Source: Paulownia fortunei (taxonomy: Eukaryota; Streptophyta; Magnoliopsida; Lamiales; Paulowniaceae). From it: a stretch of 64,000 bases of DNA. The position numbers and the translations under genes were made by a program. This document shows positions 16,382 through 29,500 of the stretch, piece after piece; position 1 is the stretch's first letter, and every line of letters starts with the position of its first letter. The notes under the pieces are model-generated. The model saw nothing but the letters and a program-made list of their open reading frames with translations. It was not told the origin of the DNA and ran no database searches. The stretch is taken from NCBI GenBank assembly GCA_019321725.1, contig CM033121.1, forward strand, positions 4,588,001 to 4,652,000. The letters are read 5' to 3'.

Positions 16382-19300
16382 TGAAAGGTACCCCACAACT
16401 TTGAATGACCTTTGAGGATCCCCTTGAGCCATGATCATAATTATTTATTATTTTTTTAATGAAAAAAAAAAGAAATTGTTGAAGACAAATGATTGTCTTG
16501 GGAAAATAAATAGAAAATATTAAAAAAAAGCATGCATGAAAAAATTAAAAAAAAAAAAGGATTAAAAAGGGGGCTTTTTAGAAATTCCCCAGACAATGCA
16601 TCATTTTTATTTATTTTTAGATTTATCTATTTATGTTATTCATTTATTAAGCACGAGAAATTTAGAGCAAAATTTTTAGACATAATTATCTATTAGCCCA
16701 TCTCAATTGTTAATATAAGGTAGGATAAATCCTCTATCTTCTCTCCTCTCCCTCTCAACAATTTTTTTTTTTTTTTGTTTCTTTCTCCAATTTTTATTAT
16801 ATTCAAACATATTGTTTCTCTCTAACAATTTTTTATTTCAATTTACCTGTTATAAATTAAATCACATTGATTATGCTATGTCATTACAAGTTACGTTTCA
16901 CTAATTGTGTAGTATAATTATGACTGTTTGGTATAAATATACTCAATATAAATAAGAATTTTTTTATTTATCGAGTTATTAGCCAATAAAATATTATGAC
17001 AAACAAAAAGGGAAAATAAAAGTTGTACTAAAAGACAAATTGATACGATCAACCTAGCAAGACGAGCTGAATTTGAAAGTAGCATGGCAAAAAGCAGCCG
17101 AAAGCCTAATTTGTAGTTGGCCCATAATAGGACAAATAAAGCCTCAAATTTCAATCACATAATATACCTTTTGTTAGTATATGACATTTTAATGTCGTAA
17201 TTATTCCTATTTAATTTAGAATGTAAATACAATTAATGATGTGCAAATTATGGTTCACTAAATAAAAGTAAAACAAAACAAAATGCATCGAGATATCAAA
17301 ATTAATTAGGTAAAAAAAAAAAGGTGTAACTTAAATAGACTAAGATATTTAAAATTCGAGTTAAATGAGATATCTATACAAGCAAAAAAAACAAAATGAA
17401 GAGCGTGTTCGCATTTGATATACTATTCCTCTAAAATATTAGATTGAATTTTACTTTGAGAGTATCTTTCTTTTTTTAAAATGTATCATTTGATTGAAAA
17501 TTATTAAATGGTATTAAATTATGTAATTCGAATTATTTTGTTTAAATAAGCAACTCAAATCCACGTTTCTTCTAGTCCAAAATTTGGTTGGTTAACTCGG
17601 AATACATTGAGTATTATTTTTAAATTGTTACTTGAAAAAGAAACCAATCAAATGACATATGCAAGAATAAAATATGTCAAAAAATGTGACACTTCTTGAA
17701 GATTTTGATTTTTCCCAACCTATGGTGTTAAATTTTGGTTAAAATTTCAAAATTTTGATCGAAATTTCGAGTTGCTAATTATTCGAAACGAAGTCCAACT
17801 TTCTTTTAAATATGCAAAACTTTCACGGAAAGTTTTAGAATATCCTCAAATTTTCAAAAAAAAATCAGAATTTTTGAATAATATCAAAATATTTTATAAT
17901 TTAAATTGTATTGATAAGTAACTTAATTATAAAATAATACTTACAGTTACTAATTTAATAAGAAAACAAGTTTAAAAATACTCTTGAAATAATAAACTTA
18001 CAAATAGTTTAAGTTGGAGGATAACTTTATAATATATTCGTATTTTGAAGCATAAAAATATTTTTTTATTTCTCATCTCAAGTATGCTACTAATCAATAC
18101 GTGTTTGCTAAGATCTTGCAAGGTGTGACGTTGTAAGTGTATTATCATTATATGTACGCTATTAGTACTAAATGTCATGAACTGAGTATGATCAATATGT
18201 AATTAATAATTTGAATATATAATATTAATGAAGAGGTTGAGAAATATGAGTGATAGTTCTTTTGATTCGTAAAGGAATTCTAAGTAAATTTGAGTGATGA
18301 ATTTGTATTTTATTTTGATGAAATTTTTAAAATATTTAGTCATTACTTACAATCAAAGCATAATATTTTTATATTTTTAGATAAGACGCAATAGTCATAT
18401 AACCACGTTATTTAATAAAGCTCATTACAAACTTAATATATACAAATAATTTAGTTTAAAACATGCATAATTGTATTAACTAATTATAAACATAATTTTA
18501 TTTCAATTTTTTTATTTATTCCCATAAACTTTCATGATATTTATTTAAATAAAAATAAAATTTTAGATAACTTTACATATCGAAAATATATGGATATTAA
18601 TAAATAATACTTTGTTTCAACCTGTCCCAATTTCAGAAACCCAACAACTTTTCTGGGCCCAGTTCAGATAAACAGAACCACATGAATACGGGCCTTGTTC
18701 GGTTTTAATAACATCTCTATTTATTTTAGAAGAGAAAAAGCCCGGCCATGTTTGTTTTGTTAGATGTGTTAATTACATATCATGAATATATTTTAAGAAA
18801 AATTACTAAAAATTCCATTAATTAAATTGTTATATTAAAAAAGCCTATCAAAATATTTTTCAATCCCAAAAATCTATTCCATCAATTTTTTTATCCAAAT
18901 AGACCAATACTTAATTTTTTAATTAAATTATCGTTGACTTCTGAGCTTGAGAAATTTAATGAATTAATTTATTTAATATAATATTTATCTTTAGGTTGTT
19001 CAAATTAATTTGTATCGATGATGATTTAATTTTAATAAATTATTTTATCAAAGAAATATTTTTTTTTTAATTTTTAAATATATATAATAGTATAGATAAT
19101 TCCAACTTCAATGAAATAAATTAAACAAAAAGATTAAAAAATTAAAGTTCAAAAATTAAGTTTTGTAACTGTTTTTATAGCACTACAGTAAGTGAAAACA
19201 ATTGAAATAAAAAAAATTTCAAGCTAAATATCAATAATAATAAAAAATAATGTAAAAATGCAAGGGTACTTGCTTCAAAATATATGGTGAAAGTTAATAC

Positions 19301-20730
19301 GTGGGTTTTTTTTTAAATTAAATGGGATTTTTAAATTAAAAAATAATTTTATGGATTTTTTAGTAAAAAAATATTTTAAAAAAATATATTAAGCACTTCC
19401 AATGGCTATAATGAAATTCAAGATCAAAACAATGACTATAAGTGCATTCAATGCAGCACAAAACAAGTATAAGGGCCTAAAAAAATTTTCATTCCTTCTT
19501 TAAGTGTATGAAGTTTTATATTTATTTATTTTCAAGTCGAACGATAAAAATTCTTATTTAACTTTGAATAATACAAAGTCACGACATACTTAAATCAAAA
19601 CAACCCCAACACACATTGTTATAATTTATTTGCCAACCTTATTTCATACTTTTGAAAACACGACTTAATTTTTAATAATATTGTTTGCAAACTTTTGAAA
19701 ATACATAAACTCAAACACTCCTTTTGTTTTCAAAATAATCCCATTGTCTTTCACATCGATTTTGATCTTACACATAAACAAATTATCTCACTTTTTTGTG
19801 TTTGTATCCTATAAAGTAAACCTATTTTCATTTCACCACGCTTCATAAGAACATCCAATTTCTAACTTTTACGCATTATGTTTTGGGGTTATTTGAATGT
19901 TTAAGGATAAGTAATTTAGGAAAATGTATGATTAAAAAATACTTATTGAATAAAAATATATTTGGATTAATTATTAAAAAAAAATAATATAATGTATTTT
20001 TATATAAACAATGGACCATTTCTAAAAATATCATATAAAGGTTTTGTATGGTTCACATAATTTCTTAAAGGATTTTATGTTGCTATTATATCAAGGCATT
20101 AGTTGAAAAATATATACATTAAGAAAATTATTGGATTATATATATATATATAATTAACAGATGACACTGGCTGTCTCTCTATAATTTAAGTGACTCGAAT
20201 TCATGATCAATTAGGTTATAGGTTATAGGTGTAACATACTTACCAACATAACATGTTACTTTAATTGTTATTAAATTATAAAGATATATATTATTGTAAT
20301 GATTAGGTTATATAGAAATATATATTTGAATCGATGTAATCAATGAAAAAAAATATAAAAATCAGAGAAAAATTTTGAGAAAATAAAATTTTATTTTGAC
20401 GGGTTCTTTGAGATTAAAAATATTATTTTTTTAAAATATACTTACCGAAATTATTTTTTTTTTTCAAAAAATAAAAATACATTTTTGAAAATGAAACCAA
20501 ACACATCACCAAAATATCCGAAGATGAAAATAACAAAAAATCCAAACTGGAGCCACAAGCTTTGAGCTAAAGTATATTTTTGTTCAATTTTATTTATTAT
20601 ATGTCCTGACACACGCTTTTCATACATTATATACAAAAATAATATCCAGAGCTTTCACAAATTAGCATTTTCAGCCGACTCGCAAGTTCCTCAAACGCGA
20701 CTCCATTTCAACATGAACAGGAGGAGGGGC

Positions 20731-20738
20731 TATATATA
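20731..20738 (+). promoter_or_regulatory. Probable TATA box of PRP31
   Basis: TATATATA sits after a GC-richer segment. It is about 50 bp before the predicted 5' UTR splice donor at 20789 and about 280 bp before the start codon. Its position suggests transcription starting near 20765. Inferred from position and sequence only. Confidence 0.5.
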
Positions 20739-20788
20739 GAGTTAATAGCTGCACTCTGGAAGCTGCGTCACCCGGCGATTTTCCCCTG

Positions 20789-20935
20789 GTAAGTTTTCTT
20801 TGTCGTCTGTCGTGTGATTTGAGCCCTAGGGTTTTGAATTTTTATTTTATTCTTCCTTTTTTCGTGTATTTATTTCTATTTTGTTGCTGAATATTATTCT
20901 TTTTCTGTCTGGGGATGTTTGCGGTTTATTTGCAG
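20789..20935 (+). other. Predicted 5' UTR intron of PRP31
   Basis: A strong donor (CTG|GTAAGT) at 20789 and an acceptor (TTTGCAG|GAAC) ending at 20935 would remove a 147-bp T-rich intron from the leader. A further intron begins immediately after the start codon at 21014. No transcript evidence is available. Confidence 0.55.
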
Positions 20936-21011
20936 GAACACAATACTTCTTTTGGATTTTGAAGTTTGAATCTGGTATTGTAGTTCTCTCGCATCAGAAA
21001 TTAAAAAGAAA

Positions 21012-24000
21012 ATGGTAATTGCTCTCTAATTCGACCCAGTTATTTTAATTGCTTTAATTTTTGCTATTTATTTGCTTATTGGTATTGTGTACTGCGTGTG
21101 AGTATAGCTATATTAGAGTGTGAAAACTTGCATATGCAATATGTACGGTGCAGGAAATGTAGAAATATGGTGTTGGTTTGATCAGGTTAAGTTTAATTCA
21201 TATGAACTTTTTTTAAGCAGTGTTTGAATATATCAAGTTGTGAAAGATAGTTAAAAATATTAAGTTTTTATAATATGGGTGTTGTTAATGTGGTGGAATC
21301 ATGCTTATTGGTATCTTCTACCATATGCATGGATATAAATTGCGGTGTCCTTGCTGTCAAAGGAAAGAAGGGGAGGGGAGGAGTTGTTGATTTTCTGGGT
21401 TAGCTCTATAGCACATCGACTATTGTATCTTATTGGTCCGAATTGCAAGGGCAAGTCAATGACAAGTTGAATTGAACAGTAATAGGAAATAAATAATTGC
21501 AGCCGTTACATTGTGAGCAAATTGCGATTCTCGAGTCTTACCTTTGGTTTTGAGAATTTTCTGTTATTTTTATTTTAATAGCTTTTAGTGTGTTGGGTCG
21601 TTATAAATATTACGACTTGAAGCAGAACAGATACTTATAAAAGTCTCAGAGCAAGCAATACTTTTAAAGTGTTCAAAGTGCCTGTGCTGCTTATTTAGCT
21701 TTATGTTTGGATCTTGGATTTTGGTGAGGAAAACACTAGGGAAAATTGTTTCCTCGCTTATTACTGTATTATTTGTTGCTGTCATTTCGCTTTGATCAGA
21801 TGTATAAATCTCAGCTAGAATAAACACTTTTTCTCTGCTTATTACAGAAATTTCTTCTGCTTTCTTGTTTGTGAATCTTCTTTCTTCGTAATCTAATGTA
21901 TTGATATAAGCTATGTCACTGATGGTGGTATTGGGCTAAAAGTTATATTATGCCTGATGATTACTGCTTTTGGTTCCATTAGGTATTGCTATTTAATTTG
22001 CCGAACAGTTGTACATTCATATACAGTAGATTCTAAATTCTTTGAGCTTTGAAGCTCAAACATCTTTTAGGCTTTTAAATTAACAGAACATTTTCTATTT
22101 TTGTTTCAGGCAACTCTTAATGACTCTTTTTTGGCTGATCTTGATGACTTGTCCGATAATGAAGATGATATCCTGGTTAGTATATTACAGTTTCTTTCCA
22201 AGTAATGGGCTTTCTATATGCTTGCATGTAAATAGGAGTTTGTTCTGTAATGATTGGAATCCTCTCTTGTTTATATGTTGTTTCACATATTTTGTTTTGG
22301 AGTTCATGGTTCTTTTGTGATCTCTTTGTTGTTATTTTGCTATGGCCTTACGTTGACTGTACTTCACTTTCAGGAAGCAGATAATGACAATGCCGAGGTC
22401 ATGGAAGAAGATATAGATGGAGACTTGGCAGATATAGAAGCACTTAATTATGATGATCTTGATAGTGTGTCCAAACTACAAAAATCTCAGCGCTATACAG
22501 ACATCATGCAGGTCAGTTTAGTTTAGAGTACTCGTTGTCTACCTCATGTCTGTTCAATAGTTAATGTGAAACACCTGATGATGTTTGCCTGTACTCTAGG
22601 GTGAGTTTACTGTTGCATTCCCTTGTGTTATTCAGCAAGTCATTTCCTTCTATAGGTCTTTGATATTTAGAGTTAATGATACATCCCTTGCCCCCTGCTC
22701 ATTATTTGTTAATGTAATGCTTTTACTTTTTTCTTTTTTTTTAGAAAGTTGAAGATGCACTAGAAAAGGGATCTGAGAACTCATCTCAAGGAATTGTTTT
22801 AGAAGATGACCCAGAATACCAGTTGATAGTTGATTGTAATGCCTTGTCGGTCGATATTGAAAATGAAATAGTGATCATTCACAATTTTATCCGTGACAAG
22901 TACCGCTTAAAATTTCCAGAGCTTGAATCTCTGGTTCATCACCCTATTGATTATGCTCGGGTCGTAAAAAAGATTGGGAATGAAATGGATCTGACACTTG
23001 TTGATCTAGAAGGTCTTTTACCCTCTGCCATTATTATGGTAGTTTCTGTTACAGCATCAACTACCAGTGGCAAGCCTCTTCCAGAGGATGTGTTGCAAAA
23101 GACAATTGATGCATGTGACCGAGCTCTTGCTCTAGATTCGGCAAAGAAAAAGGTTCTCGATTTTGTGGAGAGTCGAATGGGATATATTGCTCCAAATCTT
23201 TCTGCTATAGTTGGAAGTGCTGTTGCAGCAAAACTTATGGGGACAGCTGGAGGTCTCTCAGCATTAGCAAAAATGCCGGCATGTAATGTTCAGCTTCTTG
23301 GTGCCAAAAGGAAGAACTTGGCCGGGTTTTCAACAGCAACATCCCAATTTCGTGTTGGTTATCTAGAACAAACAGAGATATTCCAGAGCACTCCTCCTTC
23401 CTTGAGGATGCGTGCCTGCCGACTTTTGGCTGCAAAATCTACTCTTGCTGCACGTGTAGATTCTACTAGAGGAGATCCAACTGGAAAAACTGGAAGAACT
23501 TTTCGTGCAGAAATTCACAAAAAGATAGAGAAATGGCAAGAGCCTCCTCCTGCCAAGCAGCCTAAACCTCTTCCAGTTCCTGATTCTGAGCCTAAAAAGA
23601 AGAGAGGTGGTCGAAGGTTAAGGAAGATGAAAGAAAGGTACTTGAAATTTCCTTGTTTCTTATTTATAATGTTATTGCCATCGTAATTTGAATTTATCCT
23701 TTTTAAAGTCAAGAACCTAATGCAATTGCCAACTTCCATCAGATATGCTATTACAGACATGCGGAAGCTGGCAAATAGGATGCAGTTCGGAGTACCAGAG
23801 GAGAGCTCACTAGGTATTATATCAAACATCATAAATTATATAAAATTGTTTGTCAAGTGCGATATCAATAATTACTGATGCCTAGGGATTAACTCATTAT
23901 TAATTTAAGGAAGAAGGGAAAAGGGAACTGAACTGAAAGTCCATTCTGCTACATCAAAGTGGACAGTCTATTACTGGATAACATGATTATGCTCTGCTTA

Positions 24001-24909
24001 TAACTTCTCTTTTAACTTTTCTACCTGCAGCTCAGAATGAGTCAGAACATGCTCCCTTGTTTCTTAACGCTGATTTAAACTAATACTGTTTAGTTTGTAT
24101 TTTTGTTTTCAAAGTCTTGGGTTGTTGATTTAGATTTCTGTCTTTCTCATACTTTGTGATTTTTCTTGAAGGTGATGGACTCGGTGAAGGATATGGAATG
24201 CTCGGTCAGGCTGGTAGTGGGAAGTTACGTGTATCAATTGGTCAGAGCAGGCTTGCCGCTAAAGTAGCCAAGAAGTGTGTATTCTCTGCTATTCTTTATG
24301 TTTAACCCATTCGAATGACCTTTGATGCTAGCTAAACAAGAAATTCATTTACTTAGCTTCTGGTAGAATGGAATTGCAGCTTTAGTAATATAATGAAAAA
24401 AAATTTATTTCAAAATATTAACTTATATTTTGTAACTTTTAATTCTGTCAAATACTAAACTGCTAAGACAAGCATCGCTGTGCTTGAAGTTGGATTATAT
24501 TTTTACCTCTTTTACTGCTTTCATAGCTTGATCATTTACTATATTTATATATGAAATTTACATTTTCAGATTTAAGGAGAAACAATATGGAAGCAGTGGC
24601 GCAACTTCTGGACTTACTTCGAGCCTGGCTTTCACACCTGTGCAGGTTTTATGCTTCTCTTTAACATTGATGTGCCTAGTTAGTCTTGAAACTGTAAGCC
24701 TTGAAAGGAGCAGTGCTAACTACTAAATGTGAAATTATATCTGGGTCAACTTATAGTTTGTAGTTACTACTACTTATTATGCTATACTTGAATGTCATAT
24801 GCTTTTTCAGGGAATTGAGCTTTCAAACCCTCAGGCAAACCAGCTTGGTGGTGGAACAAGTACTTATTTTTCAGAAACTGGAACTTTTTCGAGGATCAAG
24901 AGAATGTGA
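21012..24909 (+). CDS. PRP31: U4/U6 small nuclear ribonucleoprotein PRP31
   Basis: A nuclear pre-mRNA splicing factor that clamps U4 snRNA and its 15.5K protein and links the U4/U6 and U5 particles in the tri-snRNP. Eight coding exons: 21012-21014, 22110-22175, 22374-22511, 22745-23637, 23743-23813, 24172-24274, 24570-24645 and 24811-24909. They total 1449 nt, or 482 aa, the usual plant length. Exon 1 contributes only the ATG. An acidic N-terminus (LADLDDLSDNEDDIL) leads into a NOSIC region near residues 90-145. A Nop domain follows with MGYIAPNLSAIVGSAVAAKL and the QLLGAKRKNL segment that contacts RNA/15.5K in the family. The lysine-rich PKKKRGGRRLRKMKERY marks the Prp31 C-terminal region and a probable nuclear localisation signal. 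The last exon ends FSRIKRM. Intron 1 (21015-22109) is 1.1 kb and featureless. Confidence 0.97.
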
Positions 24910-26089
24910 AACACTCAACGTACTGCACTGCACCCATTTAGAAGAACCCCGCTTCCATCTGAGAAAACTGAGATTCTATCAAAGTGATATTACGAATTCT
25001 CTAATTATGCTCTTGAGTAAATTTTGGTCTGTATGCTGCTCTTTTGTTTTGTCGGATCAGTGTTACTGTATTCAGATGTATGTAATTAACCTTGTTCGAC
25101 TTTATTACCAAGTCCGATTTTCTGCACTATTTCTTCTTTTTCAGTTTGGATGTCATGATCCTGCATGCTTTAATTACATTGAATCTTTTCATTGATCAAT
25201 GCAACAAGGTTGATTCGATTCAACTGCTGAAGTTGACTGCCTCTGCAGCTTCTTGCTCTGATTGATTTTGTCGTTGAGTGGGATGATCGGTTTATTGGTA
25301 TATTGTGAATTAAATGGATGAAGGATAATAGGCCACAATGTTCTAATGAATGCCTTATAATCTTTTCTTAAAAAACTGAATGAAGTGTTTCTTCCACCAC
25401 ATGCATTATTACCTTCCTCATTTGCTGGGTCCAAATTTGAAGAAAATCAGGTCGGAATTCTATAGGTTGACAGAAAACTAACTGCTTAAATTTGTTTTTA
25501 ATTTATTTTTAGCTGAAAATGTAAGTCTCAGTAATGCAAGAGAAGTTTAGCCTTCAAACTGGAATAAATAAGAACTTAAGGTAAATTATAAAAACAACTA
25601 CTGACATTTATTTTAATTATAAAAAAAATCAGTTATCTTTTGAAATTATAAATACCCTTGAGCTTTGTTTTTATTCTATAATAATCTTCTTTAATAGGTG
25701 TAATTTTTAAATTAAAATAAATATTAAAGAGTATTTAAAATTAACAAACTTCCATAAATTTCTTTTGTAAATAGTTCAAATTAAAGATAATTTTTGTAAT
25801 TCATTCTAAAAATTATTTACCTCAATGCTCAAACCTATGCCACATAGCCAATATACAAACGAACCATGGTGTAAGACAAACATAATTTTAGTTAATTTAA
25901 TAATCTTGTCTAATAAATCCATTTCATGATTTTTTTAAACTTTTTAAAATTAATATAATGGTGATATGTTTGCTCCTGTATATGATAGAAATATAGTGAT
26001 TATATAAATCGGTCATAGTCTAAAGCACTTTTTTTTTTTTTTTTGTCCTTTGATTTGGACTATTTAGTAACATTAAAATTTGAAATTCA
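24910..26089. other. PRP31 3' UTR and spacer
   Basis: The first 500 bp or so is moderately complex and probably PRP31 3' UTR. From about 25560 it becomes AT-rich with poly-A and poly-T runs, including one at 26029-26044. No gene is visible. Confidence 0.6.
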
Positions 26090-26170
26090 TGGGCCGAACC
26101 AGCCCATCCGCAAAAATGGGCTAATGGCCTAACGCTAACTACACAAAAGTAAAGAAAGCCCAAATATAAG
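26090..26170 (+). promoter_or_regulatory. FSD3 promoter: clustered site II (TGGGCY) motifs and TATA-like box
   Basis: Four TGGGCC/T motifs occur within 73 bp: 26090-26095, 26101-26106 (reverse), 26117-26122 and 26157-26162 (reverse). An ATATAA at 26164 follows them. Such clusters bind TCP-type factors in plant housekeeping promoters, often of genes for organelle proteins, which suits a plastid enzyme. The predicted start of transcription is near 26195. Confidence 0.55.
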
Positions 26171-26320
26171 AACGTACAAGTGCTCAAAGCGTGACTCTGC
26201 CTCCATTATCTTCACCTCTCGAGTTTGAAAAGAAGCGAACTGAAAGGCCAAAGTACTGCTAAGAGAATACAATATATTGAGAGAGAAAGACACCAATTAA
26301 CTGCTATTTATCCAACTCAG

Positions 26321-26441
26321 GTACGTGGGCTTTCAAAATTGTTCTCTCTATGTTCGAGAAAATGCCTCATGGAGATTTTTCTTGAAGTTTTACACTCGGT
26401 CTGCATTTTCAACTTAATTTGAGGTTACATATAAGTTTCAG
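26321..26441 (+). other. Predicted 5' UTR intron of FSD3
   Basis: A donor ACTCAG|GTACGTGG at 26321 and an acceptor ending TTTCAG at 26441 could remove a short leader intron. A second AG near 26469 is an alternative acceptor. Without it the leader would contain an upstream open frame beginning at 26225. Confidence 0.4.
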
Positions 26442-26516
26442 GTGCTCGGTTTAGGTGTTGCTTTCCAGGATTCTTTTATAAGCCACAAGGAAGGTGGAGA
26501 GTAGTTGTAGCAGAAA

Positions 26517-29500
26517 ATGAATTTACTTTCTTGTAGCAGTAATCACTGCCCTTTGACTTCCAAGGTTCTTGCTTCCACAGGCCCACCTTCAAAGAATTTG
26601 AAGAGTTCCGCCAGCTTTCCTCATCTGGTATCTTATGTGAATGCAAATTTAGTCCGCGTGTTATTAGCATTATGTGATAAAATTTGTGTCATGGTGCAAG
26701 ATTCTCTGCAGGATAAAAGTTGAATTTCCATATAAAGTGTTCGTTTCTGAAATGATTGTTTGATTGTTGGTACAGGGATGGGGACAAAGAAGAGATACTT
26801 TGCATAATAGTCGCAGAGCGTCGAAAACCGTTGCTTATTATGGCCTGAAAAGCCCACCTTACAAACTTGTGAGATTGCACTTCATTGACTTCTTTAGTTC
26901 ATATTTTTTGTACCAAACATGAAAGCAATGCATATGAAAACATAATGAAGATAAAATGGTAAAAGAAATGTCTTTTCTACTATTTAATCCTCGTTGTCTT
27001 TCCTGTGTTTATCTACACTTACCATGAACTATGTCAACGCTGAAATGGAGAATGTTGGTATATATTCTCCAGGTGCCAAGATTATTCAGTAGTTCTTTAT
27101 TTGATTGGTGGTTGCAGTGATACATTAGCTACTGCCTAGCCGGGCTAATTTATGAATCAATAACGCCTTGTGTAGCATCTTTGTTCCTCATTATTTATCG
27201 CCTCATGTATTAATTTCCTCTTTTCTTGCTTTCCCTGTCTCTGTATTTTCTGCTATAACAATGTTCTATATCATATACCTAATATTTTATGGGTATTATT
27301 ATATTAATTGATCAGTAAAAATCAGACGTTTAGATAAAAATGTGTCCAAATACAACATGACCTGTATTCTGTAAATGCTTTTTCTTCATGCCAAATGTGA
27401 GTAGTTTGAGAAAATAATTTTCCATCCTTGCATGAGAAACTTTTAGGGACATTAAGCTAGTGATTTCTCTGAACCTCCTATGCGTTTGCACTGTGGCTTA
27501 TGGTGCTGTAATGTGTTTAGCTGATGTCATTTCCTCTTGCTGGCATCCCAGCTGGTACAAATTCTATACATGATGGAATGATTCTGGAAAATATTAGCGT
27601 TGTAAAACCAAATTGCTTGACTTGCTTTGCGCTTTCCAAATTGTTAATTGCATTTCAGGACCTTACATAGGTTGGCACAACTTGTATAATGCATACATAG
27701 CTGATTAGTTTCACTTATTAAAGAAATAAAGGGCGAAATTACTTTATTCAAAGAATCCTAATTGCACAGTTAACAAGGGGGTTGGCAGTTTTACATTTGC
27801 TCTTCAGGTATCGCTATTGTTCACTTTATTTTCCCTGCTTCATTTTTAGGATGCACTAGAACCGTACATGAGTCAGAGAACACTTGAAGTGCATTGGGGC
27901 GCTCATCATCGCGGTTATGTAGAAGCTCTTAACAAACAACTTGAGAAGAATGATATACTCTATGGATGTACCATGGATGAGCTAATAAGAGTGACGTATA
28001 ACAATGGCAACCCATTACCTGAATTCAATAATGCAGCTCAGGTAATCATTGCTCATAATCTTATAGCTCTACTAATTTAATATGCAGTTTTCAGCTTCAT
28101 GATTGACAGGTCTGTTCAATCTTCCATATGTCACTATCATCGGACAGGCACCTGTGGTTAATGGAGATAATTTTCTAAAGGTTAAAACATCCAATGCAAT
28201 CAATCGTCTGGTGTAGAATGACATTATAATATAGACCATTTATTAGAGTATTAATCGGTCAATCTTAATTTGTATTATTCGATTAAGAATAGATATAAAG
28301 TTAAATATCATTTTCTTTAAAAATATTAAATTAAATAAAGCAATTAGTTCAGAATTCAGAGCAGAATAGTTACAAATTTTTAATTCTTTTATATTTTGCT
28401 CATGGACCTCAACCTCACTCAAGGGATAGAAAAGAGCGATTAAATTAGCAGAGGAGAAGCTGTCTTGATGAAATTAAAACCCTAACTATGAGCAACTCAA
28501 ATTTAGCCGTGATGCACAAGGGCCAATATTCAAATGAAAGTAAGGATGGATTCCCTCTTGTAACTCAATAGGTGATTTGCAGCTACATCTAGGGAAGAGA
28601 GTTGCCATCAAGTTAAACCTTCTATTAACAGAAACAGTTTTATAAACTATAATTTTATCTAAGCAATACCGTTGAAATTATGGGTAACTGATGACTTAGT
28701 AGTGCAAAAATCAAGTCATTAAATGAAACATTGTAGAGTTGTTTTTTTTTTTTAAATCTCAACTATTTTTGTTAGAATTGACTTCTACTACTATATATTT
28801 TATTTCTTTGTAAATAAATGTTATTACATGTTTCTCTTTAAGATTCTACAATATATACACTGGAAACTAAGTTGAGACCAAGTTGAATAAAAACAAAATA
28901 ATCAATTAAAATTAACTCATATCTTTATACATGAAGTTCTCAACTCATTAAGAATAGCACAATGAAACTAATGTGAGCCTCCTCCTCCTTTTAATAATAA
29001 GGTAAGCTTCCAAAGCTCATTCCTTTAGCCTCCATAATGCTTTAGCCGCTCGCTGTAATAGCTTGTATCTTGGGTGGCTAAGTGGCTTGCACCCTAGGTG
29101 CATTTGCACTGGGCTAAAGGTGCACCTCACCCACCTACTTTATCAAGAAATACAATATGACAACATAGGAATAATATTTTTTGGTATTCCTACAGATTTT
29201 TATTATCCATAAGAATCAAGTTTTTTTGTGTTTATTTATATTATTATTTTCATCTATATATGACAAGATTTTTCGTACTTCCCTCTATCCCAAACTGAAT
29301 GCTTCATTTGTTGCCGCACAAAGTAAACTTTTTAATCTTTAGGCTAACTTATTCTATTAATTTTTAGTAATATTACTGTAATAAAAGTTTCATATGTTTA
29401 CATTTTTTTTAGTAAAGTAGTATTATTCAAATAACCTTTAAGTAAATTAACTAAATTATTTATCATTATGTTTAGAAAATTTGTCAGTTGATTGATCAAC

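Larger units (their letters stand above)
13907..20730. other. Long AT-rich spacer without genes
   Basis: About 6.8 kb between the divergent spermidine synthase and PRP31 genes. The first few hundred bases should be the spermidine synthase promoter and 5' UTR. The rest is very AT-rich with short TA and TG microsatellites, a foldback element at 15619-15762, a weaker inverted-repeat pair (18791-18826 and 19346-19381) and an isolated TGGGCC-containing patch near 18650-18700. No open frame here has recognisable content. Confidence 0.7.
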
